Assembly: GCA_030546905.1 (NCBI GenBank)
Contig: JAUOPI010000006.1
Span: forward strand, 105,101 to 169,100
Length of the DNA: 64,000 nucleotides
Direction: 5' to 3'
DNA from: Granulosicoccaceae sp. 1_MG-2023
Lineage (GTDB): Bacteria; Pseudomonadota; Gammaproteobacteria; Granulosicoccales; Granulosicoccaceae
A program made the translations under genes and the position numbers. Of this stretch, positions 35,301 through 43,202 are shown one piece after another. How positions within the stretch are numbered: the first letter of the stretch is position 1; the number at the start of each line of letters is the position of its first letter. The notes below the pieces were generated by a model that had not been told where the DNA came from, searched no databases, and saw nothing but the letters and a program-made list of their open reading frames with translations.

Positions 35301-36154
35301 GGGTGTTTGTTAACGGCTCCATGGCGTTCGGCTCGCTGGAAGAGGGCGATGATGAACGCGGACTGGACTTCGACACCCGTGGCCTGACGCTCGGTATTGA
35401 TTACCGCAGCGGCGATGAATGGGTTGTCGGGGTTGCGCTTGGCTTAATCGATCACGACGGTGATTTCACCTCCGAAGGCGGCAGTCTGGCGATGTCCGGC
35501 ACCAGTGTTTCGGCTTTTGCCACCTGGTATCAGCAAGAACGCGCCTATATCGACATGATCGCCGATTTCGGGCAGCACAGCTTTGATCTGCGCCGGCGCG
35601 TGAACCTGCCGGGCGGTGCGGATCAGTTCGCCGTCAGCTCGGCCGATGCTGATGCTTTATCGCTGAGTCTCGGGGGCGGGCTTGATTATCACCGTGCGCG
35701 TTGGCAGTTCGGCCCTTACGGGCGTTTAAGTTATATCCGCTCGTCGCTCGGTGCTTATAACGAATCGGCCTCGGACAGCAGCGCGGCAGGCACGGGGGCG
35801 CTGCTGCACTATGACTCGCGGACCCTGAGCATGAGCACGCTGGTGCTTGGCGGGCAGGTCTCGCGCAATATTCCCACGGCCCGCGGTGTCTGGATTCCGC
35901 AGCTGCGTCTGGAGCTGGAACACCGCCTGGACGACGGCAAGCGTGAGATCGACGCCGCGTTTCTGGTCGATCCGGAGCTGACCGGCTTCACCATCGAAAG
36001 CGAAGACGCCGACAGCGATTACCTGAATCTCGGTCTGGGTTTCTCGGTAGTCATGCAAAACGGCAAATCCGCCTACCTCTATTACGAAAGCCGCCTTGGT
36101 CAGGCGCGGCTCACACAACATTGGATCAAAGGTGGTGTGCGCCTGAGTTTCTGA
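32342..36154 (+). CDS. Calx-beta repeat autotransporter (type V secretion)
   Basis: A 1270-residue surface protein. Signal peptide 1-29 (LLLCLWTGAPAEA) is followed by an N-terminal beta domain with a C-x4-C pair, then five tandem Calx-beta domains (about 172-274, 279-390, 395-505, 508-620, 625-740). Each has the family rhythm RSGGSDGA ... GEDY ... W..GE... F.V.. ... DE.F.. L. Calx-beta modules bind calcium. A bacterial Ig-like domain (741-850), a linker with LTPSQRSVGKSLD, and a C-terminal 12-stranded barrel (about 985-1270) ending in F complete an autotransporter. No protease or lipase site is visible, so an adhesin is likely. Start ATG 32342; ATG 32321 is also in frame. Confidence 0.9.
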   Translation: MANNLTRQGLICALVILLLCLWTGAPAEAGVRFNGAASDTLQAGEDGSLSTSFSFDVSNDIEGAYQLDFIVNGSAPDGAQKNQFREQGDNCNSERCSYNDGESGRVTLTWLGYPREGVTELEFVFTYCEIPYYLRGSGNKALAPRMSGTCPAGSSKTVSERVRVLQAVSSGTVSFVNSEYRVSEDAGSVTLEAERSGGSDGALSVKVRYEGESATAGEDYREGPATLSWKDGEDGIKSFTVPIESDRIAESDESFLVDLVGESTSQARVTIVDVAAQTGELNFTETAIAVTEGDEAVLRVERSGGSDGAASLEWRSGGGDEDSAEPGDDYTESRGTLSWKNGEDGQREIRIPVKEDAVREADEAFSVRLRNIQGARAGGDVDALVTIRDNTRFAELAFRNARLGAAEDQGSIRVEVLRSGSGAGAVSVRYRTGAADDTATEGEDYRAVSGTLEWAAGDTAGKSFEVPLLTDALAEGDETLSLILDQPAGNAELGDPARAILTISDATAFGTVSFASDSYQAGEDAGQVNLTLQRKGGTDGNISVRIQSQDDSAEAGSDFTAVDQVVSWQSGDAADKTVAVTLLEDTRVEDDERFSLRLSEATGGARIGSPAEAEFIIDNTTIAVAGSIGFSAAAGTVKETDGSVSIVVQRSGGSDGAVSVDYRIGAAGDTASAGEDYTAAALSGQLRWDDQDQSERTIALTVLADDVPDNGETLSLSLLNPAGGATLAAASTYSLSIVDNTQLDVSPDIGIVSGDGQHGFPGTVTEPFIVELSDADEASAGVVVNWTVEPAAAGRLLGGNSTRSDDEGRSRNELEILAAGTITVTATVSQGETALRADPNQVRFTVNAGFQGSAGLTPSQRSVGKSLDSACATLDQRSNLSVAQQDLLATCDVLAAGSDADIRSGIARLTPEEAHAIGTASIDTADIQVTNVQSRLNTIRMGNAGLDLSSLNINLYGQSLPSVLTSAAAQALSGGAGGDDLTESRLGVFVNGSMAFGSLEEGDDERGLDFDTRGLTLGIDYRSGDEWVVGVALGLIDHDGDFTSEGGSLAMSGTSVSAFATWYQQERAYIDMIADFGQHSFDLRRRVNLPGGADQFAVSSADADALSLSLGGGLDYHRARWQFGPYGRLSYIRSSLGAYNESASDSSAAGTGALLHYDSRTLSMSTLVLGGQVSRNIPTARGVWIPQLRLELEHRLDDGKREIDAAFLVDPELTGFTIESEDADSDYLNLGLGFSVVMQNGKSAYLYYESRLGQARLTQHWIKGGVRLSF

Positions 36155-36281
36155 TTCAGATAAATGCAAGCATGGCATAGCTGCAGAAGCGCGACTAGCT
36201 CACGTATTGATGCCTCACCTTGTATAGCCCGGGCATGCAGGAAAGAACAGAACCTTATTTCATCGCAACTAATGGGCTCGT

Positions 36282-37397
36282 ATGCATAAACTTCTTTTAC
36301 TTCAAGCACTGAGAGCGGTCGCTGCCGCATTGGTGGTCTTCAGCCACGCGCTGCAAACCTATAGTGAGAAAATCACCCCGACCCAATGGGTGCAACTGGA
36401 GTGGGGCGCCGGCTTCGGGGTGCAGGTCTTTTTTATTATCAGCGGTTTTATTATCTATCGCACCACGGTCAATCAGCCGCCCGGGCCCTGTAGCGTGGTG
36501 CGCTTTCTCAGCCGTCGGGTGGTGCGCATCGCACCGGTCTATTGGTTGGCGACCCTGATTTATGCGCTCAAGCTGATCTTGCAGGGCAATCCGCCGGGTT
36601 GGCTGGCGATGGGCGAATCCCTGTTGTTTATTCCCTATCGCAATCCCGATGAGGCGGGCATGATGCGTCCGGTGCTGGGGGTAGGCTGGTCGCTGAACTA
36701 CGAGATGTTCTTTTATCTGTTGCTCGGCCTGGCCCTGATGTTACCCAAAGCGGCGCGCTTTACGGCGGTTTCCATGATGCTTCTGGGATTTATGCTGCTG
36801 GGCCAGTCCCGCACCGGCGGCGCTGACAGCGGTTACTGGCTGCTTGCCACCCACTGGCTGGGCTATTTCCTGCTCGGCATGTGTATCGCTATGGCCGAAT
36901 CACGTTTGCATGCGCATCTGCCGGCCCTGCGCGGCAGCGTAGTGCTGATCGCGGTGGGGTTGTTGGTGGGGTGTTTTCTGTTGTTGAGCAATCGCCTGAC
37001 CCTGACGCCGGCACAGGGGCATCTGCTGAGTGCAAGCCTGGGGACACTGGCGGTTCTTTTGTGCGTGACGGCCCGCTCGGGACGGGCGCAGAACCGGCAT
37101 GTACGCTTTGTCCAGCGTTGGCTGGTCAATGCCGGTGACGGCTCTTACAGCACCTATCTGTTCCACAGTTTTGCCCTGGGGCCGGTGGCGCGGGTGCTGG
37201 CCAAACTGCACATCACACCGCCGCCGTTGTTATTCGCCGCGGCCATGGTGCTGCTTTGTTCCTTGCTCGGTTATGTGATTTACCGGCTGTTTGAGTTGCG
37301 TGTTACCGGCGTGCTCAACGCACAGCTTGCGCGGCGCTTGCCGCAAGCGGCGCCGCTGACGGCGGAACCGGCGCTTAGCGTGACAAAGCCGCGCTAG
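36282..37397 (+). CDS. acyltransferase-3 (OafA/YrhL) membrane protein
   Basis: Integral membrane O-acyltransferase family that acetylates or acylates surface glycans such as O-antigen or exopolysaccharide. The 371-residue protein has about ten hydrophobic helices, the opening LLLQALRAVAAALVVFSHAL with the conserved R and H, GVQVFFIISGFII and the RFLSRRVVRIAPVYWLATL segment of the family. There is no SGNH domain. It stands alone 127 bases after the autotransporter, so surface-polymer modification is plausible, but no polysaccharide genes are nearby. Confidence 0.9.
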   Translation: MHKLLLLQALRAVAAALVVFSHALQTYSEKITPTQWVQLEWGAGFGVQVFFIISGFIIYRTTVNQPPGPCSVVRFLSRRVVRIAPVYWLATLIYALKLILQGNPPGWLAMGESLLFIPYRNPDEAGMMRPVLGVGWSLNYEMFFYLLLGLALMLPKAARFTAVSMMLLGFMLLGQSRTGGADSGYWLLATHWLGYFLLGMCIAMAESRLHAHLPALRGSVVLIAVGLLVGCFLLLSNRLTLTPAQGHLLSASLGTLAVLLCVTARSGRAQNRHVRFVQRWLVNAGDGSYSTYLFHSFALGPVARVLAKLHITPPPLLFAAAMVLLCSLLGYVIYRLFELRVTGVLNAQLARRLPQAAPLTAEPALSVTKPR

Positions 37398-37462
37398 GGT
37401 TACCGCGTAGCGGCAATTGCGCGTAAACTACGCGTTTGCCTTTTTGCGCCGGAAGCCGCCCT

Positions 37463-39712
37463 GTGTCTGAAACCCACGCTTTTTTTATTACCGTTGCCAA
37501 CGGTCTGGAGTCGCTGCTCGAGTCCGAACTGCACAGCCTCGGACTGACCGATACCCGTGCCGTCGGTGCCGGGGTGTATCTTAACGGGAGGCTGTCCGAC
37601 GCTTACCGGGTGTGTCTCTGGTCGCGTCTGGCCAACCGCGTGTTGCTGCCGATTGCCGATTTCCCGGCCGCCGGACCGGAGGCGCTGTACGACGGCATCC
37701 GCAGCATCGACTGGTCGCAGCATATGGCCGTCAGCGACACCCTGGCCGTGGATTTCTTCAGTGCCAGTTCGGCCATCACGCATACGCAATTCGGTGCCCT
37801 GAAGGTCAAGGACGCGGTGGTCGATCAGTTCCGCGAAGCCTGCGGCGAACGCCCCAGTGTCGAGCGCCACACGCCGTCGCTGCGGATCAATGTCTATGTC
37901 TTCCGGGACAAGGCGCGGGTGGCGGTGGATCTGGCCGGTCAGGGCCTGCACCGGCGTGGTTACCGCGACGAGCAGTCGCGTGCGCCCCTGAAGGAAAACC
38001 TCGCCGCGGCGCTGTTGCTGGCGGTGGACTGGCCCGCGCGGGCGGCACGCGGTGAGAGCTTTTGTGACCCCATGTGCGGCTCCGGCACCTTGCTGATTGA
38101 AGCGGCGCTGATGGCCGCCGACGGCGCCCCGCAACTGGGGCGTGACTACTTCGGTTTCAGTGGCTGGAAGGGCCATGACAGCGCGGCCTGGCGTGCTTTG
38201 CTGAGCGACGCACAGCAACGTTTCAGTGCCGGTCTGGCCCGCATGCAGAGCCAGATCCGCGGCTCGGATAAATCCGCCCGCGCGGTGAGTATGGCGCAGG
38301 CCAATATCGCGCGCGCCGGGTTGGGTGATGTGATCCGCGTCAGTGCGCAGCCGGTCGAAGACATCCGCTATCCGGCATCCCTGCCGCGCGGCTTGGTGAT
38401 GAGCAATCCGCCCTATGGTGTGCGCCTGGAGCAGGGCGGCAGCCTCGGGCCTTTGTATGCGACCTATACCAAAGCCCTGCGCGAGCACTTCGGCGGCTGG
38501 GATGCGGCGGTTTTTACCGGTGCGCCGGATTTGTTGTTCCGTTTACGCACACCGCTGAAAACCACGCTGAAAGTGGCCAACGGCGGCATCGACTGCAAGC
38601 TGCTCGAGGCGCATTTACCTGAGCGACGCACTAAGCCGGCCGCTGAAAAAAGCGCGTCCGGTCCGGCGGCAGCGGATAAATCCACCGGCTTGCCGGACCC
38701 GTGGGCGCGTAAATCGGCGCCTAAAACCACCCTCAGTCTGCCTGAGCAAAAGCCCGGTGTGGATGTCAGTGCCTTTGTGAACCGCCTGAAAAAGAACCTT
38801 AAACCACTGAATAAATGGGCGCGTGCTGAGGATATAGGCGTGTTCCGGATTTATGACGCGGACCTGCCGGAGTTTGCTCTGGCGGTGGATGTTTACGATG
38901 CCGGGCGGCGGTTTGTGCTGGTGCAGGAGTACCGTGCGCCGGCCAGTGTGGATCCGGCCCTGGCGGAAGCGCGTCTGACGGCGGCCCTGGCAGCGATTCC
39001 GGCGGTGACCGGCTGCGCGGCTGAGGATGTACGTCTCAAGCAACGCCGCCGCCAGAGCGGCAGCAGCCAGTACCAGAAGCTTGCTCGTGACAAGGACACC
39101 CATGTCATCAGCGAGCACGGCTGCCGCTTCGAAGTGAATCTGACCGATTATCTGGACACCGGTATCTTTGCCGATCACCGCAAGGTACGCCAATGGGTTT
39201 TCCGCGAGGCCGCCGGGCGGCGCTTTCTGAATCTGTTTGCCTATACCGGCACCGCCACCGTGCATGCCGCCGCCGGTGGTGCTGCGTCCTCACTGACGGT
39301 GGATATGTCGGCAACCTATCTGGAGTGGGCGCAGCGCAATCTGGCGCTGAACGGTCTGGACGGGCCGCAACACGGCTTCCTGCGGGCCGATGTGCTGGGC
39401 TGGCTGGAAAGTCCGCCTGAGGATCTGGAAAAATTCGATCTGATCCTGCTGGATCCGCCGACCTTCTCCAACAGCGAACGCATGGAGAAAACCTGGGATG
39501 TGCAGCGCGATCATGTGGGTGTGATTCATCAGGCCATGCGGCTGCTCAATCCCGGTGGCTTGCTGATTTTTTCCAATAACTTCCGCAAATTCCGTCTCGA
39601 TGAAAAACGTCTGGTGGCATTCCGCATCGAAAACCGCAGCCGCGACTCGATCCCGCGCGACTTTGCCCGCAATCAGCGCATTCATCAGTGCTACTTTATC
39701 CGGCGCCCTTGA
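37463..39712 (+). CDS. rlmL: bifunctional 23S rRNA methyltransferase RlmKL
   Basis: Fusion enzyme making m2G2445 (RlmL half) and m7G2069 (RlmK half) in 23S rRNA. About 749 residues: THUMP domain (opening SETHAFFITVANGLESLLESEL), first methyltransferase with FCDPMCGSGTLLIEAALMA and VMSNPPYGVRL, a charged linker, and the second methyltransferase with FLNLFAYTGTATVHAAAGGA and LILLDPPTFSNS. GTG at 37463 is preferred, with GGAAG eight bases upstream; a TTG at 37436 is in frame. Length and domain order match the fused gammaproteobacterial form. Confidence 0.94.
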   Translation: MSETHAFFITVANGLESLLESELHSLGLTDTRAVGAGVYLNGRLSDAYRVCLWSRLANRVLLPIADFPAAGPEALYDGIRSIDWSQHMAVSDTLAVDFFSASSAITHTQFGALKVKDAVVDQFREACGERPSVERHTPSLRINVYVFRDKARVAVDLAGQGLHRRGYRDEQSRAPLKENLAAALLLAVDWPARAARGESFCDPMCGSGTLLIEAALMAADGAPQLGRDYFGFSGWKGHDSAAWRALLSDAQQRFSAGLARMQSQIRGSDKSARAVSMAQANIARAGLGDVIRVSAQPVEDIRYPASLPRGLVMSNPPYGVRLEQGGSLGPLYATYTKALREHFGGWDAAVFTGAPDLLFRLRTPLKTTLKVANGGIDCKLLEAHLPERRTKPAAEKSASGPAAADKSTGLPDPWARKSAPKTTLSLPEQKPGVDVSAFVNRLKKNLKPLNKWARAEDIGVFRIYDADLPEFALAVDVYDAGRRFVLVQEYRAPASVDPALAEARLTAALAAIPAVTGCAAEDVRLKQRRRQSGSSQYQKLARDKDTHVISEHGCRFEVNLTDYLDTGIFADHRKVRQWVFREAAGRRFLNLFAYTGTATVHAAAGGAASSLTVDMSATYLEWAQRNLALNGLDGPQHGFLRADVLGWLESPPEDLEKFDLILLDPPTFSNSERMEKTWDVQRDHVGVIHQAMRLLNPGGLLIFSNNFRKFRLDEKRLVAFRIENRSRDSIPRDFARNQRIHQCYFIRRP

Positions 39713-39786
39713 GCCATACGTGCCAAGACGCCGGCAACTGCTAAACTCAGGCTCTTTGATACGACGCTTTGCTAACGGAGATTTTC

Positions 39787-40878
39787 GTGGCTGAATTTTT
39801 TATGGAGTACGGTCTGTTCCTTGCCAAGGCACTGACCTTTGTGATCGCCATCGGGGCGATTGTGGTGGTGATTGCCGGGGCGAGTCAGAACGCGCGGCGC
39901 CAGCTGCAGCGTGGTCAGGTGGTGCTGACCAATCTGAACGAGGAATTTGAGGATCTGCGTGACGCGGTGCGTTGCGAAGTCATGAGCGAGGCCGATCTCA
40001 AGGAAGAGCGCAAAGCGAAGAAAAAACAGGAAAAAGAAAAGCGCAAAAAGGAAAAAGCCGCTGCCAAGCGAGCTGCGCGCCAGCGCGGCGACGGGCAGAC
40101 GGTACTCGCCGAACCGCGTAAAAAGCGGGTTTATGTGATGGACTTTGACGGCGATATCCAGGCCTCGCAGGTCGGTGATCTGCGCAAGGAAATCACCGCT
40201 GTGCTGGGGATGGCCGAAGTCGAGGATGAGGTGCTGATCCGTCTCGAATCCGGCGGCGGTACGGTCACCGGTTATGGTCTGGCGGCCTCGCAGCTGGATC
40301 GCATCACGCAGAAGAAAATCCCGCTGACCGTCTGTGTCGACACGGTCGCAGCCAGTGGCGGTTATATGATGGCCTGTGTGGCCAATAAGATTCTCGCCGC
40401 GCCTTTCGCGGTGCTCGGCTCAATCGGCGTGGTCGCGCAGATTCCCAATGTGCACCGTTTGCTGAAAAAGCACGAGATCGATGTGGAGATTCTCACCGCC
40501 GGTGAATTCAAGCGGACGCTGACCGTGTTCGGACAGAATACCGATAAGGCGCGCGAGAAATTTATCGAAGAACTGGAAGTGGTGCATCAGCACTTCAAGG
40601 GCTTTATCGATCAGCACCGCCCGCAGATCGATCTGGCCACGGTGGCCACCGGCGAGACCTGGTCCGGTCAGGATGCGCTGGAGCGCAAGCTGATCGACGG
40701 CATCAGCACCAGCGATGAGTATCTGCTCAAGGCCAGCGAAGAGGCTGATGTGTATCTGGTGAAGTACGAAAGCCGGAAAAATGTGATGGAGCGTCTGGGT
40801 GTGTCGACGCAGTCGGCGCTGGAGAGTGCCCTGACACGCACGCTCAGCCGGCTCTGGAAAGCACGCTTCTTCAGTTGA
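39787..40878 (+). CDS. sohB: SohB-type S49 peptidase
   Basis: Inner-membrane signal-peptide-peptidase-like protease facing the periplasm, of the SohB group. The 363-residue protein has an N-terminal membrane helix (LAKALTFVIAIGAIVVVIAGA), a highly basic Lys-rich segment (about 75-105), and a ClpP-like core with the nucleophile serine in DTVAASGGYMMACVANKI and the catalytic lysine in GEFKRTLTVFG. Start GTG 39787 with ACGGAG upstream. A strong bidirectional terminator separates it from msrB. Confidence 0.93.
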   Translation: MAEFFMEYGLFLAKALTFVIAIGAIVVVIAGASQNARRQLQRGQVVLTNLNEEFEDLRDAVRCEVMSEADLKEERKAKKKQEKEKRKKEKAAAKRAARQRGDGQTVLAEPRKKRVYVMDFDGDIQASQVGDLRKEITAVLGMAEVEDEVLIRLESGGGTVTGYGLAASQLDRITQKKIPLTVCVDTVAASGGYMMACVANKILAAPFAVLGSIGVVAQIPNVHRLLKKHEIDVEILTAGEFKRTLTVFGQNTDKAREKFIEELEVVHQHFKGFIDQHRPQIDLATVATGETWSGQDALERKLIDGISTSDEYLLKASEEADVYLVKYESRKNVMERLGVSTQSALESALTRTLSRLWKARFFS

Positions 40879-40913
40879 GCCACGCCGCCGGGCAGGTCCC
40901 GGCCATGGCACAT

Positions 40914-40944
40914 AAAAAAACGCCGGCTGAGTCCGGCGTTTTTT
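40914..40944. terminator. bidirectional terminator, sohB / msrB
   Basis: ACGCCGG and CCGGCGT pair over a six-base loop, with seven A residues before and six T residues after, so it can serve both convergent genes. Confidence 0.95.
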
Positions 40945-40959
40945 GTGTCTGTCGCGGTC

Positions 40960-41460
40960 TTATGCGGCGGCAGGCACGAATGTCAGAGCCAGGCCGTTGA
41001 TGCAATGACGTTTGCCGGTCGGGGCCGGGCCGTCATCGAAAATATGCCCCAGATGGCCGCCGCAGCGACGGCAGTGCACTTCGGTGCGGAGCATAAAGAA
41101 GGACCGGTCCTGGCGGGTGCCGACGGCGTTTTCGAGTGCGTCATAGAAACTCGGCCAGCCGGTGCCGCTGTCGTATTTGGTTGCCGAGGAATACAGCGGC
41201 AGATCGCAGCCGGCGCAATGGAACAGGCCGTCGCGTTTTTCATTGTTGAGTTCGCTGGTGAAAGCGCGCTCGGTGCCTTCCTCGCGGAGAATATCGTACT
41301 GCTCAGGGGTGAGGATCTCGCGCCACTGCGCTTCGCTTTTGCTGATCTCAAAGCCGGCGGTTTTTTCTTCTTTAGCCATAGCGCTGCGCATGACAAAGGA
41401 AGAGGCCGCCAGCGAGGCCGTGCCGGCCAGCGCGGCGCTGAGGAAAGTACGTCGTTTCAT
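40960..41460 (-). CDS. msrB: Tat-exported methionine-R-sulfoxide reductase MsrB
   Basis: Zinc-containing reductase of methionine-R-sulfoxide in proteins. The 166-residue precursor has a twin-arginine signal (MKRRTFLSAALAGTASLAAS, cleavage near AMA-KEE), two zinc CxxC pairs (CAGC and CRRC) and the catalytic cysteine in KRHCINGLAL near the C-terminus, with the substrate segment SGTGWPSFYDALE. Export through Tat implies repair of periplasmic proteins rather than the usual cytoplasmic role. Start ATG 41460. Monocistronic. Confidence 0.93.
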   Translation of the reverse strand: MKRRTFLSAALAGTASLAASSFVMRSAMAKEEKTAGFEISKSEAQWREILTPEQYDILREEGTERAFTSELNNEKRDGLFHCAGCDLPLYSSATKYDSGTGWPSFYDALENAVGTRQDRSFFMLRTEVHCRRCGGHLGHIFDDGPAPTGKRHCINGLALTFVPAAA

Positions 41461-41605
41461 GGTGATTCCCGTCGTTTGTTGGGCGGCATCGGATAAACCT
41501 GTGGCTTAGCGATGTGCTGTTCCTACGACCGGCGACCGGCGCGACAGTTCCGTGGCGCGCCGGGGAGGGCGCACTGCCCTGAGGCAGCGCGCGCCCGCGG
41601 GCGGC

Positions 41606-41959
<354 letters not shown>

Positions 41960-42029
41960 TCAGGGTTTTGCTAAACGCCTCAATATGCACCAAGTCTTGT
42001 CGTAGCATCAAGGTAAATGCGGCGAAAAC

Positions 42030-42044
42030 GCACCATATTGATGC
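42030..42044. promoter_or_regulatory. NtrC-like site upstream of glnK
   Basis: GCACCATATTGATGC is a near-palindrome close to the NtrC consensus (GCACCA-N3-TGGTGC), 86-100 bases upstream of the glnK ATG. A half-site, TGCACCAA, lies near 41985. No perfect sigma54 -24/-12 pair (GG-N10-GC) was found between, so activation is uncertain. Confidence 0.4.
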
Positions 42045-42120
42045 GAATCAGGTAGTTGACGCGCTTGCCAGACCCGATGTGCGCGGGCAATCTTGGTTCC
42101 GGGCCATAACAGGAGCGCTT

Positions 42121-42666
42121 ATGCACACACTACAGGCACAACAAAGTCTATTGCTGTTGATTGATTGGCAATCACGGCTGTTGCCGGCCTTGCCGCACGG
42201 TCAGGCCGCGTTGCAGCGTTCGGTGCTGCTGGGCAAGGGGGCGGCCTTGTATGATGTTCCGGTCCTGGTGACCGAGCACTGTGCGGACAAGATCGGCGGA
42301 ACCGATCCGGGGCTGTTGGAAAGTCTCAGTGCGCCGCACATGATCCATAAAACCCATTTCAGTGCCTGCCGAGGTACCGCCTTGTTAAGTGATATCCAGG
42401 CCGGCGAGCGGCGGCAGATCGTGGTCGCCGGTGCCGAGACCCATGTTTGCGTGTTACAGACGGTACTGGATCTGTTGGCGCCGGAGCGGCGTGTTTACGT
42501 GGTCTGTGATGCGCTGGCGTCGCGCAAGTCGATCGACTACAAAACCGCGCTGCAACGGATGCAGCAGGCCGGCGCGGAGCTGGTGACCAGTGAGATGGTG
42601 CTGTTTGAATGGCAGGCCTGTGCGGGCGATCCGGGGATGCGGGAGATGCTCTCGCTGGTGCGTTAA
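42121..42666 (+). CDS. isochorismatase-family hydrolase
   Basis: Cysteine hydrolase of the YcaC/isochorismatase fold. The 181 residues have the catalytic aspartate in LLLIDWQSRLLPALP, the lysine in IHKTHFSAC and the catalytic cysteine in AGAETHVCVLQTVLDLL. Members act on amides, isochorismate or unknown substrates; YcaC-like is the nearest by motif. Start ATG 42121 follows AACAGGAGCGCTT. Overlaps the convergent PAP2 gene by four bases and is divergent from glnK. Confidence 0.88.
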   Translation: MHTLQAQQSLLLLIDWQSRLLPALPHGQAALQRSVLLGKGAALYDVPVLVTEHCADKIGGTDPGLLESLSAPHMIHKTHFSACRGTALLSDIQAGERRQIVVAGAETHVCVLQTVLDLLAPERRVYVVCDALASRKSIDYKTALQRMQQAGAELVTSEMVLFEWQACAGDPGMREMLSLVR

Positions 42667-43202
42667 AGGGCCGGCGGGTTGAACAGCAGCAGGCTGTTGG
42701 CGGCCAGCAGATAGCCGATCAGCGCGCCGATCAGCACATCGCTCGGATAGTGCAGGCCGAGAATCAGCCGTGATAAGCCCACCAGTGCGGTAAACGGCAC
42801 GGCAATCACCCACCATTCGGGGAAGTAATGGACCAGTACGGTGGCGAAGCTGACCGCGTGCAGGGTGTGTCCGGACGGGAAACTGAACTGATCCAGTGCC
42901 ACATTGCCCTGTTGTACACAGCGGCTGTAGGCATAGGGCCGTGGCCGCCGGGTGGCGCTTTTCATCAGCTTGTACAGCAGCAGCCCGAGCATGGCTGTCA
43001 GGCCCATATTCAGGGAGGCCTTAACCCCGGCCATGCCGTATAACAGCGGTAACAAGGCCATCAGGGTGTACCAGAACACACCGTCGCCGAGGCGGCTGAT
43101 AAGGCGGAAGGTGGGGTTGATCAGGCGTCGCCGGTTAATGCTGTTAAAGAACAGGCAGAGCGGGATCTCCAGATCGTTGATGCGGGAGATGGCCGCTTTC
43201 AT
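42663..43202 (-). CDS. PAP2-family membrane phosphatase
   Basis: Integral membrane lipid phosphatase with its active site outside the cytoplasm. All three PAP2 motifs are present: KLMKSATRRPRPYA, SFPSGHTLHAVSF and SRLILGLHYPSDV. The 179-residue protein has about five hydrophobic helices. Its ATG (43202) overlaps the stop of the upstream glycosyltransferase by four bases, so the two are translationally coupled and probably act in one lipid or glycolipid pathway. Likely substrates are phosphatidate, lipid diphosphates or undecaprenyl diphosphate; not resolvable. Confidence 0.92.
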   Translation of the reverse strand: MKAAISRINDLEIPLCLFFNSINRRRLINPTFRLISRLGDGVFWYTLMALLPLLYGMAGVKASLNMGLTAMLGLLLYKLMKSATRRPRPYAYSRCVQQGNVALDQFSFPSGHTLHAVSFATVLVHYFPEWWVIAVPFTALVGLSRLILGLHYPSDVLIGALIGYLLAANSLLLFNPPAL

